Shown here in pieces: positions 12,746 to 24,365 of a DNA stretch of 64,000 nucleotides. The number at the start of each line of letters is the position of its first letter. Within the stretch, counting starts at the first letter, position 1. The DNA is from Bombus terrestris (taxonomy: Eukaryota > Arthropoda > Insecta > Hymenoptera > Apidae). Under the pieces are notes generated by a model. The model was not told where the DNA came from. It ran no database searches and saw only the letters and a list, made by a program, of their open reading frames with translations. The stretch spans positions 6,399,501 through 6,463,500 of the forward strand of contig NC_063282.1 of assembly GCF_910591885.1 (NCBI RefSeq). Direction: 5' to 3'. Both the position numbers and the translations under genes were made by a program.

Positions 12746-13666
12746 TTAGTTATTTATATTTATTTCTTCTTTTTTTTTGTTTTTGTTCTAACGTATCTTG
12801 TTAATCTGAAGTTCGATCAACAATGAATCATAATATCAAACTCTTTTTTCCACAGTAAAGGAATGTTTCTCTTCGGACATTTTTCTCTAACATGTGCATT
12901 CGATAAATTATCCATGCAAAGGATTCTAATTCGGGTGAAGCTTATTCGGTTGAAACGTAGTACCGTGCACATTTCAGGGACACTGTCAGGCGCCAGTGGT
13001 GCAATTTCCCCGTGAGTCGATCAGAATTGCTCGAATTAGACCGGCGGTGTCGTCGAACTTTGAACACACTGAATCACAGGAAACGCTGCCGTTTTTAACT
13101 TTACCAATCCGGCTCAAAGCGTTTTTCAGAGTTCCACGGTTGCTTTATGTTTCAAAATTCTCACTCGGTCGTTGATCCTTTTTTCTAACACAAGTAAATT
13201 ATATTAGTGCGATGAAAGTGCTATAAATATAAAAGGTTGTCGCATATTTTTATCCCCTATTTTTATAGCATCATAGTTTTAGAATCCGTCGAACAATAAG
13301 AATATTCTCAGCTCGCCAATGAAATAAAAATAAAATTGTAGATCTCTTTTGTCAAATTCTTATCAAAGAAAAATATCGGTATTAATGAAAAATTGCACAA
13401 AATATTGGAAAATGCTTCTCTGCTTCTCCGATTATATTTTTAACGAAACAAATTTGCATAAAAAATTCGCAGACTAATAATCAATCTCAGTCTCGCATTA
13501 ATATTAATATTGATATTAATAAAGAGAATACAAGAGGACAAAATTGCTAAACAAATTCGAGTGTCCTAATGCTTCGGTAAGGCGGTGCGAATGCTTCGAG
13601 CGCGTGAAATGTGAGGGAAACAAATTAGCACGTCGTACGTAGTATACTTTCGTTCGACAAGTTGGA
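12746..13666. other. No gene recognised
   Basis: AT-rich sequence with poly-T runs. No repeat family or exon was recognised. Confidence 0.5.
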
Positions 13667-13930
13667 TTAACCAGTTAGCTGTTGCGAGCTCTTTGAAAAG
13701 TGTGTACCTAAAATACGTCGCAACAAGTAAGCGATGACGAGTATACTCGTCAAACACAGAGTAAGTGAGAAATGACTGTTCTATCTTTTAACTTTATTAC
13801 TGCAATTTACTGCAATTGCTAAATTGCAATTCAAACAGCAAATTGTAACTACTTTTCACGCATGACGTAAGATAGAATATTGTCATTTCTTCGTGACGAG
13901 TATACTCGTCAAAAACAACTAACTGGTTAA
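13667..13930 (+). mobile_element. TTAA/palindrome element, copy 4
   Basis: The left terminal repeat at 13667-13683 is perfect, including TTAA, and the right one at 13914-13930 matches at 16 of 17. Perfect palindromes lie at 13736-13751 and 13895-13910. The subterminal blocks TTGCGAGCTC and TACGTCGCAA can form an imperfect hairpin inside the left end. It lies 577 bp from an oppositely oriented copy. Confidence 0.93.
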
Positions 13931-14507
13931 GTAGGTCGAGCGAGATCGATTTTTGATCGGGAACAAGCGTTTCTAGCAGACGAAGGATCGAAGATCACGA
14001 CGAGAGTCGAGTTTTGGATGGTCTCGTCAAACAAGCACCTGTTTCGTTTCTGACATATCCGAAACGAGGTGGAAATCGGGCTAACGGTCCTTTCGGAGAA
14101 AGGACAACTCGTTTCTCTCGTTCGTTACCTAGATTAAGCTCAACAAGGTAAACGCCGATACACGGCGTGTGATCGAGCCACGTGTGCCTAAAATTTACCG
14201 CCAGGAGGACCCTTTCTCTTCTTCGAGATTTATTAAACGCCTTCAACGAGAGCGCTTCGAACGCCTTCGTCGGGCGTCGTCTTCATCCTCTCGACCATTC
14301 CCTTTCACAAATCGCTGCGCTATTAGTAGTCTCCGGATATTTATGTAATTTCACAATGTCACGAGATTAATCGAAGTGTGGTCGTAAAAAACGCTGTAAT
14401 CGCCAAAAAATTGAAAAATCATAATTTTCTTATTGGGAAATGTTTTACGTGGCAATGAGAATGCTATAGTACAGAATATAAATGTAATTTCCCTTTCTAA
14501 ATAATTA
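13931..14507. other. Spacer between two oppositely oriented elements
   Basis: The sequence between copies 4 and 5 has moderate GC and open frames on both strands (up to 83 codons). No recognisable gene. Confidence 0.5.
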
Positions 14508-14745
14508 TTAACCAGTTAGCTGTTTTTGACGAGTATACTCGTCACGAGAAAGTGGCAATATTTTGTGTTACGACGAACCCCGCCAATAGTGAAATTAAAA
14601 AATGAAACAGTCGTTTCGTTGTAACTTAATTCTATCTTATAGCAGCCATACATACCCTGTGTTTCACGAGTATACTCGTCGTCGTTTGCTTTTTGCGACA
14701 CGTTTTACGTACACGCTTTTCAGAGAGCAGCAGCTAACTGGTTAA
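14508..14745 (-). mobile_element. TTAA/palindrome element, copy 5
   Basis: The left terminal repeat at 14508-14524 is perfect and the right one at 14729-14745 matches at 16 of 17; both carry TTAA at the outer edge. There is a perfect palindrome at 14528-14543 and a one-mismatch copy at 14665-14680. The internal order is the reverse of copy 4. Confidence 0.93.
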
Positions 14746-15029
14746 TAACGTTGGAAAATGGTGTTACAGTGTCGTCTCTGTAGAGAAAAATATAGGTGCG
14801 AATAAACGTTAGATAATCGTTTCTTGGCTTTTGTCTGTGCCATCTGTCCAAACGAATGAAACATCGAGTTTTCTTTACAACTAAGAGGCGGCACACGCGG
14901 ACTTTTCTACCGATACACTTTCCTTTTTCACGAATTTGGATCACGTTAATGCGTAAGGTTGTTTTTCCCCTTTGAAAAACTTGTTTCTTACTGGCGCTTA
15001 CCACAAACACTCTTCGGTTCAAGGATTTC

Positions 15030-15129
15030 CACTAAATATTATTATGACAATTTTATCTTTTGTTACTTTTCTACTTTTTCACTAAATATTATTATGACAA
15101 CTTTATCATTGGTTACTTTTCTATATTTT
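15030..15129 (+). repeat. 50-bp tandem duplication
   Basis: Two adjacent 50-bp units (15030-15079 and 15080-15129) begin CACTAAATATTATTATGACA and differ at only a few positions, so this duplication is much younger than the degenerate arrays. Confidence 0.9.
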
Positions 15130-15964
15130 CGAATATTGCATACATTTCGCGTGTTCCGTTCATTTGACCGATTATTTGGAAAATAATTTTCCAAATAAGA
15201 TATTAATCAGTGAAAATCGAATATCTATACGTTCTCATGTCTTCGTTGATAAAAAGAGAGAAAGAGGCTATTGTAGATAAAAAAGATGGGAAGTAGAAGA
15301 AACGCAAAGAAGTTCAGTATCAAGAAGAATCATTCGGATATAAGAAATTTTCTAACGCGATAGCTTCCATAATTTACACATCGTCATTGATCCGACTTTC
15401 ATTTCCAGGACGGATTAGTCCAAAAATATCTAAAGAGAAATTGTACTATTCCTCAGCGAAGGTACGTGATACTTTTCACCAAGAATCGTGGCATCTTTCA
15501 CCAAGAATCGCAACAATTATTCTCGATTAGGACGAGTGGAACGTAGAAGATTAAAAAAGCATAATCACATTGGATCTCGCGATAAAGACTTATACGGAGC
15601 AACAGATTGCGAGACAACGGTGTCCTTTGCATATGTACAGTCGCTATTGCGTTGATTGCTTGCGTTGACAATTCATCTGCTGGCAAGCTTAATTCGTTAT
15701 TAGCATTTCTTGTCGGTGAATTGAGCTCGTTAAGCTCTTCTATACGCTAAAGGTATACCTCTAACGACTAACAATGGGTCCCCTTTTTACCTCTTATTTA
15801 GAGCTGCGTGTTTTTCCATTACACTGTATTAACATTCAAGTAGGAACTGGGTAGATTATAGTTAGGCTTTGTCCCGTTTATGCGGGACATTGATAAGGAA
15901 ACGTGGGTAAAGGAGGACTGAGATCATTGGTGTATTGTTTTAACATGATATCGGGTGCTAGACA
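15130..15964. other. No gene recognised
   Basis: It holds a small 22-bp duplication (TTTCACCAAGAATCG at 15474 and 15496) and otherwise unremarkable sequence. Confidence 0.5.
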
Positions 15965-17080
15965 TAATAGAGATAAAATTTAAGAATCATTAAAATTGAG
16001 AGAGTTGTATCGAGGTTTTTATTAAAGCAAAGTTTCATTGATCTTTTGCAAATTTTTTTCTATAAAATCACATCAAATTGCTGGCACATTTTACATTAAA
16101 ACCGATCAAAAGCAATTAAAATTAAGGATCACTTATTTTGGAATGCGCCATGAATTCATAGACAATTGACGAACATGAAATTTGAATATAAAATCCATGC
16201 CTTTTACTGCTATCAATTATTTTATTAATTTTCGCCGATTGTTAGACGCTTTTTTTTTATAATGGCAAGTTGCACTCTCCGTTTAGGAATCATTAAGACT
16301 GAAAATCCTGGAAATTTATACATTTTCTGCACTTTCTTGATACTTCCTCTGCGATAGGAAACTGTCGTACTTTGATCTTCTGTTTAATCTAATTAAGGAT
16401 CGATAAAGTTGAGAATCCTGGAAATACAATTTTCAGTTCATATTGTATCGAGATTTTTATTAGTTTTCTCCAATTTTTCGATTTTGTACAAAGACAAATT
16501 ATTGTATTATTGTTAATAATCTTTAAGACGAAAAGTCCTTTGAATCTCATTAATTTTCTCTGTTATCTGCATAGTTCTTCTACATCAAACATCCATGGTA
16601 TTTTCATTCCTCTTTAGAGTTGAACCAGTTTGCTGTTGCGACCTCTTTGAACAATGTGTACCTAAAATATGTCGCAGAGGACAAAGGAGAGAACAATTAC
16701 TTTGTTCAATTATGTACAGTTTTTTTTTATAACAATTATTTATATCTTTTTATTTGTTCGCTTTATTTCCTCTTAGCCTCCAAATATTCAAAACATCGTA
16801 AAATTTACGAACTTATTTCAGTTTCCAATAAAATTGCAATTTAAACAGCAAATTGTGACTACCTTTTATGCACGACGAGTATACTCGTCGTAACACGAAC
16901 TATCGCCATTTCTTCATGACTAGTATACCCGTCAAAAACAGCTAACTGGTTATAGATCGATAAAACTGAGAAACCTGCAAATAAAACGTTGATTCGCAGT
17001 CGTATCGAGAATTCTTGTCAAATTTCTCCCATTTCCGAGTACCTGTTTGATAAGAACAAATTACAGTATCTTGGTTTCTT
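15965..17080 (+). repeat. Degenerate tandem array interrupted by a mobile element
   Basis: Phrases such as ATCGATAAAGTTGAGAATCC recur near 15983, 16285, 16399 and 16955. In three units they are followed by a TGTATCGAG(A/G)TTTTTATTA-type phrase (near 16010, 16445 and 17000) and a pyrimidine-rich tail. Units are irregular in length and strongly diverged. Copy 6 of the TTAA element sits inside the array at 16621-16953. Confidence 0.7.
16621..16953 (+). mobile_element. TTAA/palindrome element, copy 6
   Basis: The left terminal repeat matches at 15 of 17 (16621-16637) and the right at 16 of 17 (16937-16953). It has a perfect palindrome at 16874-16889 and a decayed one at 16918-16933. The right flank continues as AGATCGATAAAACTGAG, which matches array units that read TTAAGGATCGATAAAG without an element, marking TTAA as the insertion point. 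The 74-codon frame starting at 16620 is internal to the element and is not a gene. Confidence 0.9.
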
Positions 17081-17333
17081 CCTGTATAACGTTAGGTAAC
17101 AAGTGGAGAATAAATCCGGAACAGAGCTCGTAGAAAACACATAGGATGAATGACCGTGTGTCACGTGTGAATTTTTCAGCAAGTGTAACCACGTATACGC
17201 ATCAATAAACTGATACAGGAGAAGAAGTGAAAGCGAGGTAACGCGTTGGAAACGAGACTCCTTTATTATATAAACCCGGCGTCGAACGATAAATCGCGAT
17301 TGTTGATTCGAACAGCAGGGATTCGCAGTCACG

Positions 17334-17771
17334 ATGGATTTTGAAACTGAGATGTATATATTCGGTATCTTCGTTCTTCGATCGATTCAACTTGCTCGAA
17401 AAATCTTTCCACCGGCTTTCACGACTTCGTTCGACACTCGTCCGCAAACGGCTGAACGTGAAACTTTTCAAGCTAATTCGCGAGTTTTACGATCGATAAT
17501 AAATTCTTCGTTATGTCTTCTTTCTCTTTTTTGGGAAAGAAATTGGCAATGGACTCCTGGTAGAAACTTCCAGGTTCGAAAAAACTTGTTCCATTTGGTT
17601 AATAAAGAAAGCGCAAGCCTCTATACAGTACAGGCTAATGAAGTTGTAAACCGAGGTGTAAAAAGAGGAGTAAAATTTGTCTCGATTTCTTTTGGTTACA
17701 TTAATTTGAATAGAAATTTCCGACTAATAAGAATTTTATGGATGTTTCTACTCGTTATCGTTTTATTATAA
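17334..17771 (+). other. Unassigned 145-codon ORF with TATA-like and poly(A)-like flanks
   Basis: A frame opening with ATG (context ACGATGG) runs 145 codons. A TATATAA sequence lies at about 17268-17275, some 60-65 bp upstream of the ATG, and AATAAA falls within a few bases after the stop. The predicted protein begins MDFETEMYIFGIFVLRSI and ends in a hydrophobic stretch (ILWMFLLVIVLL); I recognise no family. AT-rich DNA yields such flanks by chance, so coding status is unproven. It overlaps minus-strand frames and lies just upstream of a decayed LINE. Confidence 0.15.
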
Positions 17772-17899
17772 ATAAATATAAAGTTCTATTCGAAAGTAAA
17801 ATTGTAAAATTCAATCCTTGAGGAAAAAGAAAAAAAATATCACAAAATCCTCCCACGTAGTGTTCGTCACGAGGAAAAACATAATCTCAGCTGTCAGTT

Positions 17900-18482
17900 G
17901 GAGCAATAAAACGAGCAAAAGTTAACAATTATTCGAGCAGGAAATAGTAAAGTATCTTGGTGTATATTTAGACAGGCTATGGAAAATGTATACTGTTGAA
18001 AAGAGAGAACATTTGGACGCAAAATACCAAGAGATCTTTGGTATCTGATCGGCCCAAAATACCAATTGTCAAACATAAACAAATTATGAATATACAAGAC
18101 AATACGAAATCCAATTTGGCCACACGCCAGCCAACCATGCGCCACAGCCTCTGACTCTAACTTAAAAATTATAGGAACATGGCAAGACAAAAAGCTAAGA
18201 GCCATTACGAATGTAGATTGTATATTCCGAACCGCTAAATCAACAAGAAAACCGGCATTCCGACAGTAAGGGAAGTAATCATCCAATTTAGCAAAGGGTA
18301 CCAATCGCGACTACACACTCGTCCCGACGGTCTTGCAGCGAATCTCCTGCACACATCCGAGCAACGCAAGCTAATGACGAAATAAATGACAACGTGGTAC
18401 ACCAGTGTGAGTGTATTCACTTTCATCGAGGCATATATAAACTGCCATAAATAAAAAATTAAAAAAAAGAAATAAATAAATC
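17900..18482 (+). pseudogene. Decayed Jockey-type LINE, reverse transcriptase C-terminal region
   Basis: Conceptual translation across frameshifts and stops gives blocks in the order expected for the C-terminal part of a Jockey-superfamily ORF2 protein. EIVKYLGVYLDRL lies at 17941-17979. A KL-IYK-I-NPIW-like block is near 18070-18105. SDSNLKIIGTWQDKKLRAI is near 18150-18210. IPTVREVIIQFSKGYQSRL, followed by LAANLLHTSEQRKL, is near 18257-18375. A short AT-rich 3' part follows and ends in an A-rich tail (about 18449-18482). The catalytic YADD region would lie upstream and is absent, so the copy is 5'-truncated and inactive. The family call rests on my recollection of conserved LINE C-terminal motifs. 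Confidence 0.75.
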
Positions 18483-20690
18483 TTATGAATAAAAAATCGG
18501 ACAAAGACCTTAGGCGCGATCGGAGCCTTTGATATCTGGAGAGCCTGGAGAAATTTGTAATAAAGCGAATAATTTTTACACGAAATTGATCGACGATGAT
18601 CAATTAGCTTTTCAGTTATCGTGTGCGTCACGTTTAAACACGTTAAATCACGTTAACACAGCTTGGAGAAACACGCGTTTAGAAGCAACGTACGTGCTCC
18701 GGACAACGATTCTTAAACCGTGACGCATCTGACAAAACAGGCGGCAGCATTCCTTGGAATTCGGCTTTCAAAGTTCGGAAGTATATTTTTGAAATGTTTT
18801 ACCCTTGATTCACGTGGAAGATATTTTCTCGATTTTTCTTCTTAACTGGTTACGCGAGAAACTGCCCTTAAGAAAAGAAAAGAGGAGAGCGTGTAAGGAC
18901 GATTACAGCGGATTTAACAATTTTCTGGAACGTTTGGAATTTCCTGGACTAAGACCAGGCAACAATATCGGAACAGGTTCCATTGATAAGCCGATCACTC
19001 AATTGATAAGGAAGAGCAGCCGACCCGCTTTCCTCAGACGTGTTCGTGTTAGAAGCGATACGTCTTCGGCTCGTGGCCCATTTACCCAGTTCATTATGCG
19101 CATGGATGCGTGAAAAGCTGAGCCGAGCGATTTCACGTAATTTTCTCGCGTTGGACAGCATCCGCGTCGAAGAATAAAACCTCCATAACTTCAACAGTCG
19201 CATACGACGAGCTGCATGCCCAACAGCGTTATTAATAATAATGGACGTCGTTAGGAAACTGCACGGGACTGGTGGATTCTTAAATTAAAGCCCCGCTGTA
19301 GTTCAGAGTATGCGCGATGGTTATACCCCGGAGAACGAGATTCCTGGGCGCGTTTGATAAATCGTGCAAAATTAAACAGTTAGATAAATTGTTTGGTCTT
19401 TCTCTGTTTTCAAGATCTTAATAGGTTTTGTTATCTGTGTGTACAGTGATCCGACACAGTATTTGAATACTACACGTGGAAAAGTTTTACGAGCTTATTA
19501 AAACTGGTTGGCTAGTGTTACAGTTATTAGTCTTGCGCGCTATAGAAAATATTTTCAGATTAGCAGTGTAAACGAGACTGTCATAGTTATAGCGATGGAA
19601 TTTCCAAACGAATTTTAAACATCTGTAAATATATGTATAGAAGTTACAAGATGCTTGGGGCAAGTGTGTATTTATCAAAAGATAGATAAGCCATATCGAT
19701 AATCTCGGCGAAGAATGCAAAGTCACAGACCACTAGCCGTGAAATTAAACGTGGAAGATAATTTTCGTTATAATTCTCATCATGGTTTGAACAAATTCGC
19801 GCAGAATTCGAAATGAAAAGTCCACCTCCCGCTAAAGTTTAATTGAAAACTAACAAAAACCAGTGGAAATCAGATTACTTCTTGGACAAAGAACTTCCAA
19901 GAGAATCAATCATTATCTCCTTAATAAACATCTTCTCTACTAACCGAACTGAAATTTTTCCTATCAATCGCTCTTTCACCGAATTCGATATTTTCTTATT
20001 ATTTCGTACAAATTTCGAATAGATAATTATTTACCAATCTTGAAAACGAATCTTAAAGATCCAACATAACTTAAATATTGCAGCCGCGTCTTCCCGTTGC
20101 TACAAATCTTTCGGCCGCTGTGGATATCGTTCAGGCAAGGTATTTATAGTTTTCTACAGTAGTCTGGATAGCTAGAAACTTAGAAGTGTGAAAAAAGAGT
20201 TCTTCGACGGGTTTAATTGGCGAAGATCGGTGATCCTTGAAGCAACGATCATCTGGTCTCCGCGATCTTCAAGGCTGTACCTTCTTTTTCTCCGTGTATT
20301 TGTACGCAAGAGTAAGTTTACGGGCCGACAGGTCTGTTACATCAGTGTAACGGTATGTTATCGAGCATCATCCCGGTTCACTGCGTCATGAGTTCTCCGG
20401 GTGAACAACTTGTACTGCCACAGAACTCCACTGTGATCCTCCACTTTTTTCCCCTTCTGGTATTAATTTCAACCGAGTCGATCGTTTTTATTCGCGGAAG
20501 ATGATGGAACAGCGACACGATAGGTGGCGGGCTTCCAATTGCTGAAATCGTAGTTTTGTTGTACAGTCGTTCTGCGACGTGTTCACGGTTGAATCGTGAA
20601 GGAATAAATCCTGGTTGGATAGGCGATATTTTAGAAATTTAAGCACGAAATATTTGTTCGTCGATTTAAATTTACATTTTCATACGAGTA
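18483..20690. other. No gene recognised
   Basis: Mixed sequence with several open frames near 100 codons (for example 18805-19113, plus). None has domain features or a convincing splice context. Confidence 0.45.
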
Positions 20691-20699
20691 TACTTTGAT

Positions 20700-21080
20700 C
20701 TTGGCTCAAGTTCGAACATCTCTTAGAGTTATCATCGACTCAATGTTAGCCTTAAATTCGAGTTTCGCTTTTAAACTTAACTTCACACTTACTCTCTATT
20801 TAATCCTAGACTTCTTTTGATCAAACCTTTGGTCTAAATTAACTTAGTTTAACTTCATTGAACGTAACGAGTTGAATCGAACGTGTTGAACTTTGTCCTG
20901 GATTTATACTTTTCATTTAGTTTCAGATTCATTCTTACTCGTCTTTGACTTGATTCTGACGACTTAAATTTTAACTTATCATTGACTTAACTTCAAACTT
21001 GCCGTTAATTTAATCTGAGATTCAATCTCCAACTCAACTTCGCATTCTTTTTCCATTCATCGCCAGTCTTAGATGTACTT
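20700..21080 (+). repeat. Low-complexity stretch rich in (T)TAACTT/GACTT
   Basis: Short phrases such as TTAACTTC, GACTTAA and AACTTCA recur irregularly, giving a skewed, loosely repetitive sequence with no fixed unit that I can measure by eye. Confidence 0.5.
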
Positions 21081-21684
21081 TTGAATGAACTTCAGACTTG
21101 AACCTGCGTTTATCTTCGTGCAATTGCTAAACGAAAATTCTGTTCGAAAATTCTGCTCTATCTAATTTTATTCGTCGAATGTTAAAGATGCGTGTTATTC
21201 TTCTAAGGTGATATTTAATTCACGGAATACCCATTCGATTAATTGGAGTTTAATTAACGTTCCTTAAATAGTAACCACTACTACGTTGGCTTTTCTTCAG
21301 ATTTCAGAGGTCATTAAAACGGCACATGCCACGGAATCGAAACGAAAAGTCCTCGAGACGGTTCCGTCTGCTCATCGGGCGTGAAGTGAAAGCCTCCTTC
21401 GGTATTTTTTCCTTCCTGTTTTTGTTTTTTTTTTCTTTTTGCCACCGCTGAAACGTGGCGCGGCGTTGTGTGCATCGTGATTGCAGCACAGTTGCATTGT
21501 ATAGGTGCATTGAATAATCTCCGGCTGAAATGTTCGCAAATTTCACACCACCGCCAGCATCTCCAAACATTTTCATACTTTTCACAAGCTCGCGCGTCCT
21601 CTTTTGTTCCGTTTTGCTTGTCAAGCTTGTTGACGGACTATCTTAAAGAACGTTATAATGCGGTCCATTCGCAATTTATTTTGG

Positions 21685-22285
21685 ATAATCTGACGCTTCC
21701 CTTCGTTATTTCTGACTAGAAATTAAAATGAAATTTTACGTGTTCCAAAGAATTACGATGTCTATAATTTTTTTCTTTAGTGTTGCCTTCGTTTATCGCA
21801 GACAATCTGATGATCCTGTTAATCATAATATAATGGCCAGAGATCATTGAATGTCTCGAGTGTTCCGAACGATTGTAATATCTTTGATTTATTTTAAATA
21901 ATCTGACGGTTCTCTTAATTATTGAAACTAGTAGTATTCCGAGCTATTACGACGTCTACAGCTTTGGTCATTTTTTGATTTATTTTCATCTGACGTTTCT
22001 CTGACTTATTATTAACTAGAAATTATTGAAATTTCAAATGTTATGAGCGATCGCGACATTTATGGCTGCAATAATTCTTTGATTCATTTTAAACCATCCG
22101 ACGTTTCTCTGAGTTATTAAGACTAAAAATTATCAAATGTTTCAACTGTTCTGACCGATGAGCACGTTTATGGTTGTGGCAATTTTTTCATGTATTTTAA
22201 ACCATCCAACACTTCTCTTAATTATTCTGACAAGAAATTATTGAATTTTCCGAGCGTCTCAACGATCGTGAGATTCATCTGTTCG
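21685..22285 (+). repeat. Degenerate tandem array, ATCTGACGTTTCTCT family
   Basis: ATC(T/C)GACG or a close variant recurs near 21689, 21805, 21899, 21988, 22096 and 22203. It is followed by TTAATTATT, ACTAGAAATTATTGAA, GTTC(C/T)GA(A/C)CGAT and TTTGATTTATTTTAAAC. Units are about 90-115 bp, and at least six are discernible. No coding frame crosses it. Confidence 0.82.
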
Positions 22286-23591
22286 CTTTGGTCCATCGAT
22301 TAAAAAGATTGTTTTAAAATCATTGTCTGAGAAAAATATAGCGAGGGTAACGGTAATGAGCCCAGTTTACCGGAAAAATCATAATTACGAATGCGTAAGA
22401 CGCACGCGGGAAGCGTAATTATTACGGACTGTGCGTACAGATTGCAGCCAGAGACATAAAGTGCAATAGCCTGAGTTCGCTCGTTGCCCGTTATTCGTCC
22501 AACGAAAACTCGGAACACTTATTATCTATCCTGACTGCCTTCGTGGAAATTATTTAACATATTCTCGTATAGCGTATGCAATTCGCTGCTGTGAATCGCT
22601 GGAGTTTTTCCTTTTGTTTTCTACTTTAAAAAGCGTTGCGTGCAACGTTATTCGTCACGTGCAAATTGCACGGAAGTTAGTTCAATCTTTCGCATTTTTG
22701 CGATGAAACTATTGTTAGAGAAATCAGCCAAGCCTTTTTCGTTGTTCTCTTCCTCTTTCGTTGATATTCTTGTGTTCGTTCCTTCGAACTTTTACACAAT
22801 CTTTTTAGAATTTTCTATCAGCACTCCTTCGTAGCATTTTGTACTAGGCTCATGCATACGAAACGTCCTTTTTTAAAATAAAATTTCGACTGCACGTATC
22901 TTGTAAACTGTCGCGCGTTTAGTCGAAGTAATTTCCATATGATACAGTGCAGTCTTCCTACCGTGGCTAATTAGTTCGATCGTTTGGAATTTGTAAGAAC
23001 TGCGGGTTCTGCGATCGGAACATCTTTTACAACCAAGTTGTCACGAGTTCTTCTTTCGCAGTCTTTTTTCAAATAACTCGTGCGTTAATGCAATCGTTTT
23101 CTAAATGGATTAGAAAATTTCTTCTCCTTCGATGTAATCGATAATTTCCAACAGAAGAAAATTTGACGGACGATATTGGGCCGGAAAATTCAAACATCGA
23201 GAACAGAATTACGCTTCACGTGCACCGATCTAATACATTTTCGTTTCTAATTACCTCCAAAAGAGTTAGAAAGCTTTAGACGAGATGTTTGTCGTATTTA
23301 GCCAGCGGCTAGATGACGAAGTGGGTCGTGAACGTGGGCTGGTAATCGTCGAACGTTCTTTCCCGCAAGAACGTTATTACAAACTTGTTACAGATTACGC
23401 CACGTTTCAGCAAAGATGCCGGGCATTTTTCGCGCCTGTATTTACTCCCCTTTTTTTTCTTTTATCGCGAATAGAACCAGGACACCGACAGGTCTGTCCC
23501 TTCTGTCGAAATCGTTCAAACGATCAAAACTCACGGTTGTTTTCTTTTTACCGCGCTCGGCTGGTCGGATCATTTTTGTCTTTTGTATGTC

Positions 23592-23622
<31 letters not shown>

Positions 23623-23629
23623 AGAGAGA
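23592..23629. repeat. (GA)n microsatellite with G run
   Basis: About twelve GA dinucleotides are followed by a G run and another short GA stretch. Confidence 0.95.
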
Positions 23630-24172
23630 ATTATGTGAATTTACGTATTTTGCTCCGAATTTTCAATGGCACAATATTAAGATAAGATAAGATTATAAAT
23701 ATTAATAAGCTTGCATACTTTTTGCATTCGTAAGTCTAAGCTTATAGATATCGTATATAGAACTTTTCTTTGCAATTTACTGTCACTACTCCATTTTTTA
23801 AGGATAAATAAAATTATAGAAAAAAATCATTTACTTTGAGAAGCTTCATACGAATAACATATCGTACGTGGACGATGAACTTGAGAAATTATTAAAGATT
23901 AAAGTTAAGTCGCGATAGCGACTTATATCGATAGTTGATCGGATCCTACTATCGAATACTAATAATCTGGATTAGTATCACGTACATAGTGATGCATACA
24001 TTTGCATCAGTGAATATTATCGAAATTAATCCTCTTTGAACGTAGAAACGCGTGACCATAACATGGCTCTTTGTGAACAGACCTGACGATATACATCGAT
24101 AAATTACATTAATTACGAAGGTATTAATTATTATCTATATGGTCTGTACTAAAACAGATCCTAGATAAGGCT

Positions 24173-24365
24173 ATTTATTTCATGAAGGACGCGTCAACTT
24201 CAACGAATCTGATATCATATCAAAAATCTGATCAAAAACACGAATTAGTCGTCGGTTCTCTAAATCAAAAGTTCCACAAAGTGATTTATTTTATGAAGGC
24301 AATGTAAATTTCAACGAATCCGATATCACATCGCGTCATAAACCTTATCAAAAACACGAATTAGT
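24173..24365 (+). repeat. Diverged two-copy tandem duplication
   Basis: TTTATTTCATGAAGG...TTCAACGAATC(T/C)GATATCA...ATCAAAAACACGAATTAGT occurs at 24173-24249 and again at about 24284-24365. The offset is about 111-116 bp and the similarity is high in the shared blocks. Confidence 0.8.

Noticed and set aside
23285..23638. 117-codon plus-strand frame
   Set aside because: It ends inside a GA microsatellite (RERERERE tail) and has no domain or splice support.
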